This document shows, in pieces, positions 1 through 9,170 of a stretch of DNA of 52,930 nt. The stretch lies in assembly GCA_004292515.1 (NCBI GenBank), contig RDXB01000071.1, positions 1-52,930 on the forward strand, read 5' to 3'. Every line of letters begins with the position of its first letter. The first letter of the stretch is position 1. The notes under the pieces are model-generated. The model ran no database searches and was not told where the DNA came from. It saw nothing but the letters and a program-made list of their open reading frames with translations. This DNA is from Oscillatoriales cyanobacterium (GTDB taxonomy: Bacteria > Cyanobacteriota > Cyanobacteriia > CACIAM-69d). The translations under genes were made by a program, and so were the position numbers.

Positions 1-96
1 GTGATGCACGAGCGTAATGCTCACAACTTCCCGCTCGACTTGGCTGCTGGCGAAGCTGCTCCTGTGGCTCTGCAAGCACCTGCAATCAACGGTTAA
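1..96 (+). CDS. psbA: Photosystem II protein D1 (psbA), C-terminal end only
   Basis: The window opens inside this gene, in frame from base 1, and only 31 codons plus the TAA stop are present. The peptide begins [15 protein letters not shown] and ends APAING. This is the conserved D1 C-terminus, including the [13 protein letters not shown] stretch whose His, Glu and Asp side chains and final Ala carboxylate contribute to the manganese cluster. In the family, the residues after LDLA are removed by the CtpA protease in the thylakoid lumen, leaving that Ala as the mature C-terminus. The precursor tail reads [16 protein letters not shown], a normal 16-residue extension. Which psbA copy or D1 form this is cannot be judged from the tail. 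A strong hairpin follows the stop. Confidence 0.97.
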   Translation: MMHERNAHNFPLDLAAGEAAPVALQAPAING

Positions 97-137
97 TTCT
101 GAAGATTGCCTAGCGCAAACGGTTTAAGTTGAATGCG

Positions 138-166
138 GCGGGGGTGATGGATTCCATCACCCCCGC
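138..166 (+). terminator. Rho-independent-type terminator of psbA
   Basis: A perfect 13-bp stem (GCGGGGGTGATGG paired with CCATCACCCCCGC) closes a 3-base ATT loop, 42 bases after the psbA stop. The run after it (TTGCTATTGG) is only weakly T-rich, so the stem does most of the work. Position and strength fit a psbA transcript end. Confidence 0.8.
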
Positions 167-514
167 TTGCTATTGGTAGCTATCTTGCTACTGATAGCTA
201 TTGCTTTAAGGGTGCTTGAAGGGCCTGTTGCCATGTCCGGTGAAGAACTGTAATGACTGGAATGGCTGATTGATTTCCCACTGCCCAAGCTTGACCCATT
301 GACTGTTTCGGTTGATGAGCTGAAAAGGCGATACCCTCAAATAAAGCCCCTAGTGGCTCTTTGCGATCTCGTCGCGGTGGACTTAAAACTTCAGATGGTT
401 TGACGACAGCTCTTCATGGCAACTCGGGTTAAGCACCTTTATGATTTGGGCTTTACCATTTGGGAAAGAATCGCGGGTTGAATCGCGATCGCCCTTGCCC
501 CTGTTGCCAGTCCT
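167..514. other. Intergenic stretch psbA-ribD
   Basis: No convincing gene is seen. A short duplicated motif (GTAGCTAT / GATAGCTATTGC) lies at about 176-206. The rest should hold the ribD promoter, which I could not pin down. The minus-strand open frame running through here from ribD has no start signal or family resemblance. Confidence 0.5.
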
Positions 515-1654
515 ATGTCTGAGTTTTCGATCGCCGATGCTCCCGCAGCCACCGAGTTTGATCGGGCCATGATGCGGCGTTGTCTCGACTTGGCTCGCCA
601 AGCCCTCGGGCGCACAGCCCCTAACCCCATGGTGGGTAGCGTCATTGTTCAAGGCATCGAAATTGTGGGTGAAGGCTTTCATCCCGGTGCGGGCCAGCCC
701 CATGCGGAGGTGTTTGCTCTGCGATCGGCTGGCGATCGGGCACGCGGGGCTACCGCCTACGTCAGCCTCGAACCCTGTAATCACTACGGCCGCACACCGC
801 CTTGTTCCAAGGCTTTGGTAGAAGCGGGCGTGGCCAAGGTGGTAATCGGCACGGTAGACCCCAATCCCCAGGTTGCCGGCCAAGGCATTGCCACCCTTAA
901 CCGGGCCGGGATCGAAACCCTGGTGGGCGTGGAGCGTGCGGCCTGCGATCGCCTCAATGAGCCGTTTTTTTATCGCATTCAGCATGGGCGGCCCCTGGGC
1001 ATTTTGAAATATGCCATGACCCTTGATGGCAAAATTGCCACCACCCACGGTCACAGCGCTTGGGTCACGGACGAAACAGCCCGCGCCGAGGTGCATCACC
1101 TGCGGTCTAGTTGCGATGCGGTAATTGTGGGGGGCAACACGGTGCGCCGCGATAACCCGAAGCTGACCAGCCATGGCTTAGAAGCCCACGATCCGCTGCG
1201 GGTTGTGATGACTCGCCAGCTTGACTTGCCCCAAACCAAGGCTGATGGCACAGTGTTGCATCTGTGGCAAACGGCGGAGGTGCCGACCCTAGTGCTGACC
1301 CTGCCGGGGGCGCATCCCGAGATGCAGGTTTGGTTGCGCGATCGCGGAGTGGAGGTGTGTGAAGTGCCGGGTCTGTCGCCAAAACGGGCGATCAATCTGT
1401 TGAATGAGCGCGACTGCCTGTCGGTGTTGTGGGAATGTGGTGGGGCTTTGTCGGCCCAGGCGATCGCCGATGGATCGGTGCAAAAAATTCTGGCTTTTAT
1501 CGCGCCCAAAATTGTCGGCGGGGTGGTGGCTCCGTCTCCTGTGGGTGACTTGGGCTTAACCAAAATGATCGACGCGATCGCCCTCGATCGGGTGACATGG
1601 CGGGCCGTGGGCCAGGACTTTGCGATCGAAGGTTACTTGCGTGTTGTTGATTGA
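515..1654 (+). CDS. ribD: Bifunctional riboflavin biosynthesis deaminase/reductase RibD
   Basis: RibD catalyses two successive steps of riboflavin synthesis in the cytosol: deamination of diaminohydroxyphosphoribosylaminopyrimidine, then NADPH-dependent reduction of the ribosyl side chain. The 379-residue length is normal. The N-terminal cytidine-deaminase-like domain (about residues 16-150) keeps the zinc motif HAE (63-65) and the PC-x8-C block (EPCNHYGRTPPC, Cys88 and Cys97). The C-terminal reductase domain starts near residue 160 (GILKYAMTLDGKIAT) and includes the VGGNTVRRDNP segment. The ATG at 515 is used; there is no strong Shine-Dalgarno. The gene stands alone on the plus strand, with a Uma2 gene 111 bases downstream. 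No FMN riboswitch was recognised upstream. Confidence 0.96.
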   Translation: MSEFSIADAPAATEFDRAMMRRCLDLARQALGRTAPNPMVGSVIVQGIEIVGEGFHPGAGQPHAEVFALRSAGDRARGATAYVSLEPCNHYGRTPPCSKALVEAGVAKVVIGTVDPNPQVAGQGIATLNRAGIETLVGVERAACDRLNEPFFYRIQHGRPLGILKYAMTLDGKIATTHGHSAWVTDETARAEVHHLRSSCDAVIVGGNTVRRDNPKLTSHGLEAHDPLRVVMTRQLDLPQTKADGTVLHLWQTAEVPTLVLTLPGAHPEMQVWLRDRGVEVCEVPGLSPKRAINLLNERDCLSVLWECGGALSAQAIADGSVQKILAFIAPKIVGGVVAPSPVGDLGLTKMIDAIALDRVTWRAVGQDFAIEGYLRVVD

Positions 1655-1765
1655 CCCTACCTACTGATGATCTGCTGGGCTTGATCCTGGTCTTGTTGCT
1701 CAGGCCGTTCGCTCAAGCGGAGTTGGCATAATGGGAGCGATCGCCCAAACCGCGAGGCTAGTCCT

Positions 1766-2494
1766 ATGGTTGCTCAACTTGGTCCGCAATCGCCCCCGGC
1801 GGTAATTTACCCTGACAGCGACGGTCAACCGATGGCAGACAACACCCAACAGTTCCGTTGGATTACGGTCATTCAAGGAAATCTCGACTGGATTTTTGCC
1901 CAGGATAATCAGGTTTTTGTGGCGGGCGATTTGCTGTGGTATCCCGTGGAAGGCGATCACAAAACGCGCCAAGCCCCCGATGTGATGGTGGTGTTTGGGG
2001 TCGGTAAGGGCGATCGCGGTTCCTATCGGCAATGGTGCGAAGGAAACATCGCCCCACAGGTGGTATTTGAGATTTTGTCTCCCGGTAATCGCTTGGGAGA
2101 AATGCTGAAAAAGCAAATGTTTTACGATCACTACGGAGTTGAGGAATATTACATCTACGACCCTGATCGCAATGACTTAAATGGCTTTATTCGGGAGAAT
2201 TCACCTCAACAATCGCTGACCCCTGTGGAGGAAATCGAAACCTGGGTGAGTCCACGATTGGGCATTCGATTTGACCTCACGGAAGCCGGCTTGAATTTGT
2301 TTCAGCCCAATGGTCAGCCGTTTTTAACCTATGCGGAATTGGGGAAACAAATGGCGATCGAACGAGATCGCGCCGAAGCCGCTAATCAGCGGGCCGAGGA
2401 AGCCAACCAGCGGGCCGAGGAAGCCAACCAGCGGGCCGATCGCCTGGCGGAACAGTTGCGCGCTTTGGGGATTGATCCCAATCAATTGACCTAG
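1766..2494 (+). CDS. Uma2-family (DUF820) putative restriction-like endonuclease with coiled-coil tail
   Basis: This 242-residue protein has the Uma2/DUF820 fold, a PD-(D/E)XK-like nuclease family greatly expanded in cyanobacteria and of unknown biological role. Diagnostic segments are APDVMVVFG (about 70-78), carrying the catalytic-type Asp, and PQVVFEILSPGNR (about 98-110), carrying the Glu. YYIYDPDRNDL follows further on. From about residue 198 the protein turns into a charged coiled coil with three AEEANQR heptads, encoded by near-identical 21-bp DNA repeats at about 2390-2440. The tail ends LRALGIDPNQLT, common in this family. A second, shorter Uma2 gene lies at 50948-51499. Function inside the cell is unknown. 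Confidence 0.88.
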   Translation: MVAQLGPQSPPAVIYPDSDGQPMADNTQQFRWITVIQGNLDWIFAQDNQVFVAGDLLWYPVEGDHKTRQAPDVMVVFGVGKGDRGSYRQWCEGNIAPQVVFEILSPGNRLGEMLKKQMFYDHYGVEEYYIYDPDRNDLNGFIRENSPQQSLTPVEEIETWVSPRLGIRFDLTEAGLNLFQPNGQPFLTYAELGKQMAIERDRAEAANQRAEEANQRAEEANQRADRLAEQLRALGIDPNQLT

Positions 2495-2554
2495 GGGTGG
2501 GATAGTTCAGTAACTGTTGATTAACCCACCAGCACAGCCCCGTCAGCACAACGC

Positions 2555-4078
2555 CTAGTCATTTGGGGGATGGCCGTGGGCGATCGCAGCGATTACTTCA
2601 ACCAAGGGAACAACAGATGAATAGTTCCGGGCGATCGCCAATTCAGCCATGCGTCGGTAGGGCCGAGCATTGGTGGGGAGGTTGAGGCTTTGCCCCCATT
2701 GCCCCCTCGCGGCCCAATCTGCCCAATTCTGCCAAGCAGTGATCGCCCCAGAGAGTTCTTGACGCTGAATTTGGTAATCCAAGAGGCCGAGCAGATTTTT
2801 GACTGGGCTATGCCAATAGACTTGCCGATCAATCGCCTGCAAGTAGGCCACGATGATCTCAAGGTCAAGCTGATCGGTAAACGCCACTTCCGAGGGTTGG
2901 ACACAGGCAAAATAGCGGACAAGGCGGCACGTCAGGGGGCTATAGCGCCGGGGCAAGGTCTCAGGGAGTGGGCCGCGCTGGGCCCAAATCTGGGCCAGGG
3001 TCATGTAAGCATAGGCAGTGGTTGGGTAGAGAGCGATCGCCCTCTCACAAACCCGTTGAGCCAAATCTAACTGCCCCACAGTCCCCAAAAACCAGCCCAA
3101 CCCATCCAACAACATTGGGTCATCCGTCAGCAGCAGCACTCGATCGAGCGGGGCCGTGGCCCCATCCCAATCCCGGATTTTTCGCAGAAAGAGCTGATAG
3201 TCATTGTTGAGCAGCTCAAAACAACCCGCAAACAAGGCCATGAACAAGTCCACACCCGGCTTGGGGCACTCATCTGGATGGCCTTGGTAGCGGTAGTCAT
3301 CGATCACGACGATGCCTCCAGTCCGTACGATCGGCCAGGTTTGTACCGCATCGCGAAAGGCCACCCAAGGCGCATGGCATCCATCGATATAAGCCAGGTC
3401 ATAGGTATATGAGCGCAATGACTCCAGCGCTTCCCACGACAGGGCTTCGAGCACTTGCACAGAATCAGCGCGGCCCGTTTTGGCCAGGTTGGGGCGGAAG
3501 GCGGCTTGGGGACTGGGATCGATGCAGGTCAGTTGTGATCCGGGATGGGTTAAGACGCGATCGAGTAGCCAGCAAGCCGACATTCCCTCAAAACTCCCAA
3601 TCTCCAATCCCTGCAAGGGCTGACCTTTGTGTTGATCTTGTTGATCTTTTAAAGGGGCGATATGGCGATTCCAGTTGGGCAACTGATTTGAAAACCAATC
3701 TTGGGAAAATTCGTAGCCGTGATCGCGACTTTCTAACCACCCCCGCAGGAGATGGGCTTGTCGAAAACAGTTTTGGGCTTCGGCGCGATCGCCCTGTCGG
3801 CTCAAGCAGTTTCCCAGGGCCGCCCAGCTCTCTGGGGCCTGGGGTGATTGCTTCGTGATTTTGCGCAGTAGCGTGGTGGCGACCTCGACTGCCCGGGCAT
3901 CGATCAACTGTTGCCCCCAATAGACTCGCCGCCACGCATCGAGGCGATCGCCCACCTGGTCGAGCAATTCCAAAACCCGATCGAACTGGCCCTCGGCAAT
4001 CGCAGCCTTAGCTTCCGCCATTAGAGCCTCGACTTCCGTGGGGGTCATGGCTGATGCAGGGGCAATTAAATCTGACAT
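2555..4078 (-). CDS. TPR-repeat protein with class I SAM-dependent methyltransferase domain
   Basis: The 507-residue protein starts with TPR-like helices (about 10-115; AIAEGQFDRVLELLDQVG, WAALGNCLSRQGDRAEAQNCF). A Rossmann methyltransferase of the Methyltransf_24 type follows (about 125-305). The SAM-binding loop is GLEIGSFEGMSACWLLD, the acidic end of strand 2 is LTCIDPSP, and the family motif YIDGCHAPWVAFRDAV is followed by GGIVVIDDY. More TPR-like helices follow (about 325-505). This architecture is common near cyanobacterial glycan and cell-surface genes, and the methyl acceptor is probably a sugar or lipid-linked glycan, but that is inference. The ATG at 4078 is well placed. It is convergent with the Uma2 gene, 60 bases apart. 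Confidence 0.8.
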   Translation of the reverse strand: MSDLIAPASAMTPTEVEALMAEAKAAIAEGQFDRVLELLDQVGDRLDAWRRVYWGQQLIDARAVEVATTLLRKITKQSPQAPESWAALGNCLSRQGDRAEAQNCFRQAHLLRGWLESRDHGYEFSQDWFSNQLPNWNRHIAPLKDQQDQHKGQPLQGLEIGSFEGMSACWLLDRVLTHPGSQLTCIDPSPQAAFRPNLAKTGRADSVQVLEALSWEALESLRSYTYDLAYIDGCHAPWVAFRDAVQTWPIVRTGGIVVIDDYRYQGHPDECPKPGVDLFMALFAGCFELLNNDYQLFLRKIRDWDGATAPLDRVLLLTDDPMLLDGLGWFLGTVGQLDLAQRVCERAIALYPTTAYAYMTLAQIWAQRGPLPETLPRRYSPLTCRLVRYFACVQPSEVAFTDQLDLEIIVAYLQAIDRQVYWHSPVKNLLGLLDYQIQRQELSGAITAWQNWADWAARGQWGQSLNLPTNARPYRRMAELAIARNYSSVVPLVEVIAAIAHGHPPND

Positions 4079-4153
4079 GGGTTGCAGACCAAAGAGGGAT
4101 CAAAAAACAAATTCAGCCAACTCAGCCCCAAATCCGCGTAAGAACCAGCCCGG

Positions 4154-4777
4154 CTAACGGAGGGGAAAGGCTGTGTTGACGCGATTGCGACCCCGAATCA
4201 AGGCTCCGGCAATGACGAAGCGTTGGCCGTCGTTGGCTTGGCAGAAGCGATTGCTGTCACCCGTGCCAAGGCGGTTGTTGCCGGGATAGTTGTAGCCACA
4301 CCAGGCCCAGTCGGGCGCACCGGCCGGGCAGCTCACCCGATTGGCCGCCGCGTAGCGAATCGACTCGGTGACTTGGGCTTGGCTGCACCGATCGGGAAAC
4401 ATGGTGGAAAATTTTTCCCGGCTGCGATCATCCCGATGTCTCCACCGAATGCTGTAGATGCCCCGACTGTTGGGCTGGTCTTCGATTCGGGAGCGGGCGA
4501 TCGAGCTGGGATTGCTGCCGCCGGGGCGCGAGTGAAATCCCTTGGGCCGGCCGTTATCCAATTCCCCACAGAAAATGTGATGTTGGTTGACCTGGGAACC
4601 GCTGGCAAAGTTGCTCCAGTGGGGGAGGCGATCGCAGTTGATCGTTTTTGGGGTGACCGATTCACCCGCTGGGATGTTGATGGCCAGGGCGACCAAGCTT
4701 GCCAGTACCAATCCCCAACGCGATCGTCTCCAGCGATCAGAGCCGGAAAGATGGAGTATGGGGCGGCGATCGAGCAT
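4154..4777 (-). CDS. Secreted EndoU-type nuclease domain protein
   Basis: This 207-residue protein has an N-terminal hydrophobic segment (about 20-38, WGLVLASLVALAINIPAGE) behind a basic start, consistent with a signal peptide or membrane anchor. The mature part has the signature of bacterial EndoU domains: HHIFCGELDNGRPKGFHSRPGG (about 66-87), where the first His and the GFHS His are expected catalytic histidines of this RNase A-like endoribonuclease fold. Six cysteines in the mature part could form disulfides outside the cytoplasm. In other bacteria EndoU domains often act as toxins; in cyanobacteria stand-alone exported versions exist with unknown role. No immunity gene candidate is obvious next to it. 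Domain call rests on the motif only. Confidence 0.65.
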   Translation of the reverse strand: MLDRRPILHLSGSDRWRRSRWGLVLASLVALAINIPAGESVTPKTINCDRLPHWSNFASGSQVNQHHIFCGELDNGRPKGFHSRPGGSNPSSIARSRIEDQPNSRGIYSIRWRHRDDRSREKFSTMFPDRCSQAQVTESIRYAAANRVSCPAGAPDWAWCGYNYPGNNRLGTGDSNRFCQANDGQRFVIAGALIRGRNRVNTAFPLR

Positions 4778-4934
4778 GGGGCTATCTCCAACAGCAGGCT
4801 ACGCGACGGGTCTTGCTCTGTTGTAACTGTTGACCGTTGGGATTGACCGGCAGGCCTTGGCCACTTAGCGCATTCGCCACTGATGAGCGGTTGATCAGGG
4901 GGTGTCGTCGCAAGCGGGAACGGTTGATTTCCCA

Positions 4935-5032
4935 TGCCCCAACCACCATAGACAAGGGGCTTAAGCCCCTTGCCCCCCACAATCTCGCAACGCAAGCATC
5001 AGGGGTTTAGGCGATTTAGACGACAGGCCCTA
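4935..5032 (-). repeat. 3'-end repeat family, copy A
   Basis: Read on the minus strand, the element starts with the TAG stop of the SRPBCC gene (TAGGGCCTGTCGTCTAAATC) and runs through AAACCCCTGAT to the palindrome CAAGGGGCTTAAGCCCCTTG and the TTGGGGCATGGGAAA end. The palindrome can form an 8-bp stem with a TTAA loop but has no T-run. Confidence 0.8.
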
Positions 5033-5485
5033 ACCTTCTTGGGCGAGATCTTCCACTTGCTGGGCATAGGCCCGAAACCGCTCTAAATCGGCTTGGAGGG
5101 TTGATTCCACGATGCGCCCCAAAAATAGGTTATCCATCACTTGGCCGACGATGCCGGGAATCATGTAGGCGATCGTCATGCGGACAATGCTGCTGCCTTT
5201 GCGATCGTAGAACCGAATCGCGCCTCGATTGGGTAATCCGTCGATCGATTCCCATTGGATGATTTGACAGTCGATTAGCCGCACGATCCGCGATTTCCAA
5301 TCAAAGCGAAACCCACCGGAGGCAAACTGCCAAGTCGAAATCTCGGGATCGGTTTCAGACAAATGCACCGAGTCGATCCACTTCATCCAGCGGGGCATTT
5401 GCTCCAAGTCTGACCAGAGGCTCCAGACCTGCTCGATCGGGACGGGGACTTCTACCTGCACGCTATGTTCGAGCCAGTCGGCCAT
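5030..5485 (-). CDS. SRPBCC-family (START-like) protein
   Basis: This small protein (151 residues from the ATG at 5485) has the SRPBCC helix-grip fold used by polyketide cyclases, START proteins and coenzyme Q-binding proteins to hold a hydrophobic ligand. The N-terminus MADWLEHSVQVEVPVPIEQV is the typical first strand. It is followed by VWSLWSDLEQMPRWMKWIDSV, strands with FRFDWKSRIVR, and a C-terminal helix. An in-frame ATG further upstream at 5560 would add 25 unconserved residues, so the internal start is preferred. The ligand is unknown. The TAG stop coincides with the first bases of repeat copy A, so the last codons lie next to repeated DNA. Confidence 0.8.
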   Translation of the reverse strand: MADWLEHSVQVEVPVPIEQVWSLWSDLEQMPRWMKWIDSVHLSETDPEISTWQFASGGFRFDWKSRIVRLIDCQIIQWESIDGLPNRGAIRFYDRKGSSIVRMTIAYMIPGIVGQVMDNLFLGRIVESTLQADLERFRAYAQQVEDLAQEG

Positions 5486-5605
5486 GGGGATTGGCGGGCT
5501 TGTGCGATCGCCCGATGAAACGCTCAACCGTTGATTACGATAGCACTCTGGCTCCAGCACTGCCGGTGAGGACAGCCGATCGCCCCTTACCCCAGGCGAT
5601 CGCCC

Positions 5606-7291
5606 CTAGCGCTTGGTAGCTTCCAGCAGTTGGCCGCGCTCCACGATCGGGGTGATCCGCCAGCCACCGCCCTGCAAGGCTGCTAGCCATTCCCGTGAAG
5701 GTCGGTACAGCCAAAGTCGATCGCCCGGTGCGGTAATTGTGCTGGGCGGTCGATCGGGCACAAACCAAACCCGCACTCGGGGATCGGTACGGTAGCCCAG
5801 GCCGATCACCCGGCCGATTTTTTCGGGCCCCGTCAACAGCCATTGGTTCGGCCGCTGGGCGATCGCGGCGGCCACTTGCCCATCATAAAAACTGCTGTAT
5901 TTGTTCCACCAAGTGTCGGCCCGGGCGATCGCTACTCCAGAAGCCAAGCCCATACAGAGCAAGACGATCGTCACCCCTTGACCCAAGCGGCGGCCGTAGT
6001 TGCCACTCAAGGAGCCACTGAGGGAACGGGGCGTGACCCAAAATTCCGCCAGAGTGTAAGCCACGGCCAAAATCACGGCGATCGAGGCTCCTAGCAAAAA
6101 GCGCGGCACGGTCGATCGCTGGCCGCCATCCACCAAATCCGGCAGGGCCAGCGCCAAAAACGGCAACCCCGATCCACAAAGCACAAACCACTTGGCCTCT
6201 TCGCTGGCAAACCGGATCACCACCCGCAGGCTCCAGCCCACCAACCCGATGATCGGCAAAACCACCCCCAGCCAAATCCACCCGGCCAGTTGGGCCTCGT
6301 CTTGGCCCGTTTCCACATTCACTAGGCGATCGCCCGTCAAACCTTGCAGATCCGCAAACACCCCCACCAGCCCAATTAGCCAGCGGCGGGCGATCGTCAG
6401 CCAGCCCACATTGCGTCCTACCCAGGCCATGCCATCGAAGTTGAGGAAATAGACCACTAGCCAGGGAATAAAGGCCATGCTGCCCAAGCCAGCAACGATC
6501 GCCCAGACCCGCAGCCGCCGACTCCAGCGCCACCGCTCCAGCAGCACCATCCACAGCCCGTGGGCCAGCACCGTCAAGCCAAAGGTGGGGTGGGCATACC
6601 AACCCAGGGCCACCGACACGCCATAGGCAATCCAGCCCTGGCGCACCCGCGACAATCGGCCCCCTGGGTCAAAGGCTCGCGACTCCCGCCAAGCCCGTTG
6701 CACCCGCACCAAGATCGCTCCGGAAATCAAGACCAGCACCACTAGCAGGCTATATTCGCGGGCTTCTTGGGCATAGAGCAAGTGCAGGGGCGACAGGGCC
6801 AAACCGGCCATGGCCAACGCCATCACTGTCCAAGAGTTAAACAATTCCCAGGCTAGCCAGCCGATCGAGGGTAGGGCCAGCCAGCTAATGAGAGCTGCTG
6901 TCAGCCGGGTGCGCTCAATGACCGGGCCACCCAACCCGGCGATCGTCCGGGCCAGACCATAGAACAGGGGCGGATGTTGCGGGTTGTCGTTGGCCAGGGC
7001 GGCGGTGGTGTCGCGCAGGCCTTGGCTCCAGCTTTGACCCGGTGGCAGGGTTTGGAAGCGCATCAAGTCGGCGATCGCCACGGGCTGGCCGGCCAGGGCG
7101 GCTTTGTTGGCCCAGTTGACGGCATCTTCCTTGCCCACGCCGGCCACGCGCATGGCGCTGTGGATTTCGTCGATCCAATAGAGCTTGTGGGACAGGTTGG
7201 TGACGCGCAGGATCATCCCCAGCCCGATCGCCAGCATCACCAGGATCACGGACAGCAGCCAGGTCGATCGCTTGCGGGATTGGGAATACAT
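5606..7291 (-). CDS. GT39-family integral membrane glycosyltransferase
   Basis: The 561-residue polytopic protein starts with a transmembrane helix (about 11-31) followed by SHKLYWIDEIHSAMRVAG, the first extracytoplasmic loop with the acidic DE pair typical of GT-C enzymes of the ArnT/PMT (GT39) class. About ten or more hydrophobic helices follow, including YAQEAREYSLLVVLVLISG, another family hallmark. A soluble C-terminal part follows from about residue 490. GT39 enzymes transfer a sugar from a polyprenyl-phosphate donor on the outer face of the cytoplasmic membrane; acceptor and sugar are unknown here. The next gene upstream in the operon, at 7337-9166, is another large membrane protein 45 bases away, then murG. 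Together these suggest a cell-envelope glycan role. Confidence 0.8.
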   Translation of the reverse strand: MYSQSRKRSTWLLSVILVMLAIGLGMILRVTNLSHKLYWIDEIHSAMRVAGVGKEDAVNWANKAALAGQPVAIADLMRFQTLPPGQSWSQGLRDTTAALANDNPQHPPLFYGLARTIAGLGGPVIERTRLTAALISWLALPSIGWLAWELFNSWTVMALAMAGLALSPLHLLYAQEAREYSLLVVLVLISGAILVRVQRAWRESRAFDPGGRLSRVRQGWIAYGVSVALGWYAHPTFGLTVLAHGLWMVLLERWRWSRRLRVWAIVAGLGSMAFIPWLVVYFLNFDGMAWVGRNVGWLTIARRWLIGLVGVFADLQGLTGDRLVNVETGQDEAQLAGWIWLGVVLPIIGLVGWSLRVVIRFASEEAKWFVLCGSGLPFLALALPDLVDGGQRSTVPRFLLGASIAVILAVAYTLAEFWVTPRSLSGSLSGNYGRRLGQGVTIVLLCMGLASGVAIARADTWWNKYSSFYDGQVAAAIAQRPNQWLLTGPEKIGRVIGLGYRTDPRVRVWFVPDRPPSTITAPGDRLWLYRPSREWLAALQGGGWRITPIVERGQLLEATKR

Positions 7292-7336
7292 GGCGATGGG
7301 TTGTAAATCCGAAAGGGGCGATCGGGCAGAACGGGA

Positions 7337-9166
7337 TCAAGGGCGGGCGGCGGCCATGATGCAGCGGGCGGACAGCACCACCAAGTTGGGTTGCTGATAG
7401 ATCTGACAGGGATGATTGGGGGCTAGGAAGGCTCTGAGGGCCGGTTGCTGGCCCCGTTGTAACTGCTCGATCGCCTGTTGTTGTACGGGTTGAAATTGCC
7501 GCAGCCAGCGGTTGGCCCGGCGTTCTTTGGCTTGCAGGTAATCGAGGCTGAAACTGTCGCGATCGATCAACCAAGCGTCGATCGCGTATTGCTGGTTAAA
7601 CCGGCGCACCTGGGCCAAATCGGGACTGTAGAGCGCCTGTAACAAATCGATCGCCCGCTGCCGAAAGACGCGGTAATAGCCCCAGTGGTAGGGAATTGCA
7701 TATTCGCGCGCCACCAACACCGATCGAGCCGCGAAGGTGGGCAGGTTATCGGCTTCCTTGGCGATCGAGGCCACGCGCCAGGTTTTGGGCTGGGCCGCTG
7801 CGAATTGGTAGAGGCCGGGCGACTCGCCCGCCACGTAGTTGGCCTTGGGGAACCGCTTCAGGCTGAGGGGATAGAGCAGGGCTACCAAGCTGATCACGCC
7901 CGCTAGCAGGCCCGCGCTGGCCCGTTGCCAGGTTGCCCGATCGACCCGACCCAATTGCCGCAGCAGGGTTTCGATCGCGATCGTCAGCACCAGGGCCGCC
8001 GTGATCGGCAGGATCATTCGCAGGCTGTGTTGAGTGTAGCGGCCGGGCAAGTGCAGCCGAAACAGCAGTAAATGGGCGATCACATACCAACTCACCCCGG
8101 ACAGCAACCAGAGGGGAAACAGGGCCAGGTGATCGCTGAGTTGCCCACCCAAGCCGAGCCGATTGCGCCGCCACCAAACCAGGGGCAACAGCAAGCCCAA
8201 AGCCAGCGTCGCGGGGGTGAAGGGATCTTTGGGCAACAGACTGCTGCGCTGACCTAAGATCCAAAAGTCAAACCAGTTGTCATCAAAAAAGTTGGCTCGC
8301 CCACTGGAGAAAAACTCTGGCAGCGATCGGGCTTGGGCGGCCGTCACCACGGGGCCATAGTCCGAGGCTTGCAGGGCATAGATCCCCAAGACGATCGCCG
8401 CCACGACTCCCCCGATTAGACTCAGGCGATCGCGCTGGCCGGCTGGATCGGGACTGTGCCAAAAATCCTGGGTGAAGATCGATCGCATTTGCGGCCACCA
8501 ACGCCCGCGCCACCGCCAGAGCAAGTCGATCGCCAAGATGCCGCCCGCCACCAGCACGTATTGCGGATAGAACAGGCCCAACAGCCCGATCGCCGGTAGC
8601 AACAACCAAGGGTTGGACTGCACCCAGCCCCAAGCAAAAGCCAAAAACAACGGATAGAGGAACGATCGGGGCGTGGCGGAGGCCAGGTCATCATTCATCC
8701 CGAGGGACTGCACCATCAGCACTGCGCCCCAAAAGCCGGCGATCGGGATCGGCAGCAAAGCAGTGGTCAGCCCAAAGGTCAAACCCGCCACCAACAGCCC
8801 CAGGGGAATCGGCAGCCATTTGCTGATTTGCAGCGGATCGCCCCCCAAGACCGCCAGGGCCCGGTAGAGCGATCGATAGCCTTCCGGGGCGACGGACTGG
8901 AAATAATCGGCAATCCAGTCACCGGGAAACAACTCGGGATCGGCCAGCCGCTGCATCCAAAACACGTGCTGGCGCGCGTCGTCTTGGACGATGTAGGGGC
9001 CGCCGGTCGCTTGTCGATAGCCGGCCCAGCCGATCGCCCCGGCGATCGCTAAACTCGCCAGCAACCAAAACAGCCAGACCCGCCGCCGGGGTTGGGTCGG
9101 AAACAACCCACGATGTAGCCACTGACTCCAGGGGGCCGTGGGGTTGGGTGGTGGGGTCGCCGCCAT
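7337..9166 (-). CDS. Large polytopic membrane protein, cyanobacterial, possible GT-C type
   Basis: The 609-residue protein has a basic N-terminus, a first transmembrane helix at about 29-48 (VWLFWLLASLAIAGAIGWAG) and then a periplasmic-type loop with YIVQDDARQHVFWMQRL, whose DD pair after helix 1 resembles the catalytic loop of GT-C glycosyltransferases. About ten further helices follow, and the C-terminal 130 residues look soluble (WLIDRDSFSLDYLQAKERR). I do not recognise a named family with certainty. The gene starts 4 bases after the end of murG and is followed at 45 bases by the GT39 gene, so the three are probably one transcript. A glycan or lipid-linked sugar role is inference from context. 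Confidence 0.65.
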   Translation of the reverse strand: MAATPPPNPTAPWSQWLHRGLFPTQPRRRVWLFWLLASLAIAGAIGWAGYRQATGGPYIVQDDARQHVFWMQRLADPELFPGDWIADYFQSVAPEGYRSLYRALAVLGGDPLQISKWLPIPLGLLVAGLTFGLTTALLPIPIAGFWGAVLMVQSLGMNDDLASATPRSFLYPLFLAFAWGWVQSNPWLLLPAIGLLGLFYPQYVLVAGGILAIDLLWRWRGRWWPQMRSIFTQDFWHSPDPAGQRDRLSLIGGVVAAIVLGIYALQASDYGPVVTAAQARSLPEFFSSGRANFFDDNWFDFWILGQRSSLLPKDPFTPATLALGLLLPLVWWRRNRLGLGGQLSDHLALFPLWLLSGVSWYVIAHLLLFRLHLPGRYTQHSLRMILPITAALVLTIAIETLLRQLGRVDRATWQRASAGLLAGVISLVALLYPLSLKRFPKANYVAGESPGLYQFAAAQPKTWRVASIAKEADNLPTFAARSVLVAREYAIPYHWGYYRVFRQRAIDLLQALYSPDLAQVRRFNQQYAIDAWLIDRDSFSLDYLQAKERRANRWLRQFQPVQQQAIEQLQRGQQPALRAFLAPNHPCQIYQQPNLVVLSARCIMAAARP

Positions 9167-9170
9167 GGCC

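Noticed and set aside
383-1174. 263-codon minus-strand frame over ribD
   Set aside because: It is antisense to an intact ribD, has no start signal and a non-natural composition (many His, Arg, Gly from complement codons).
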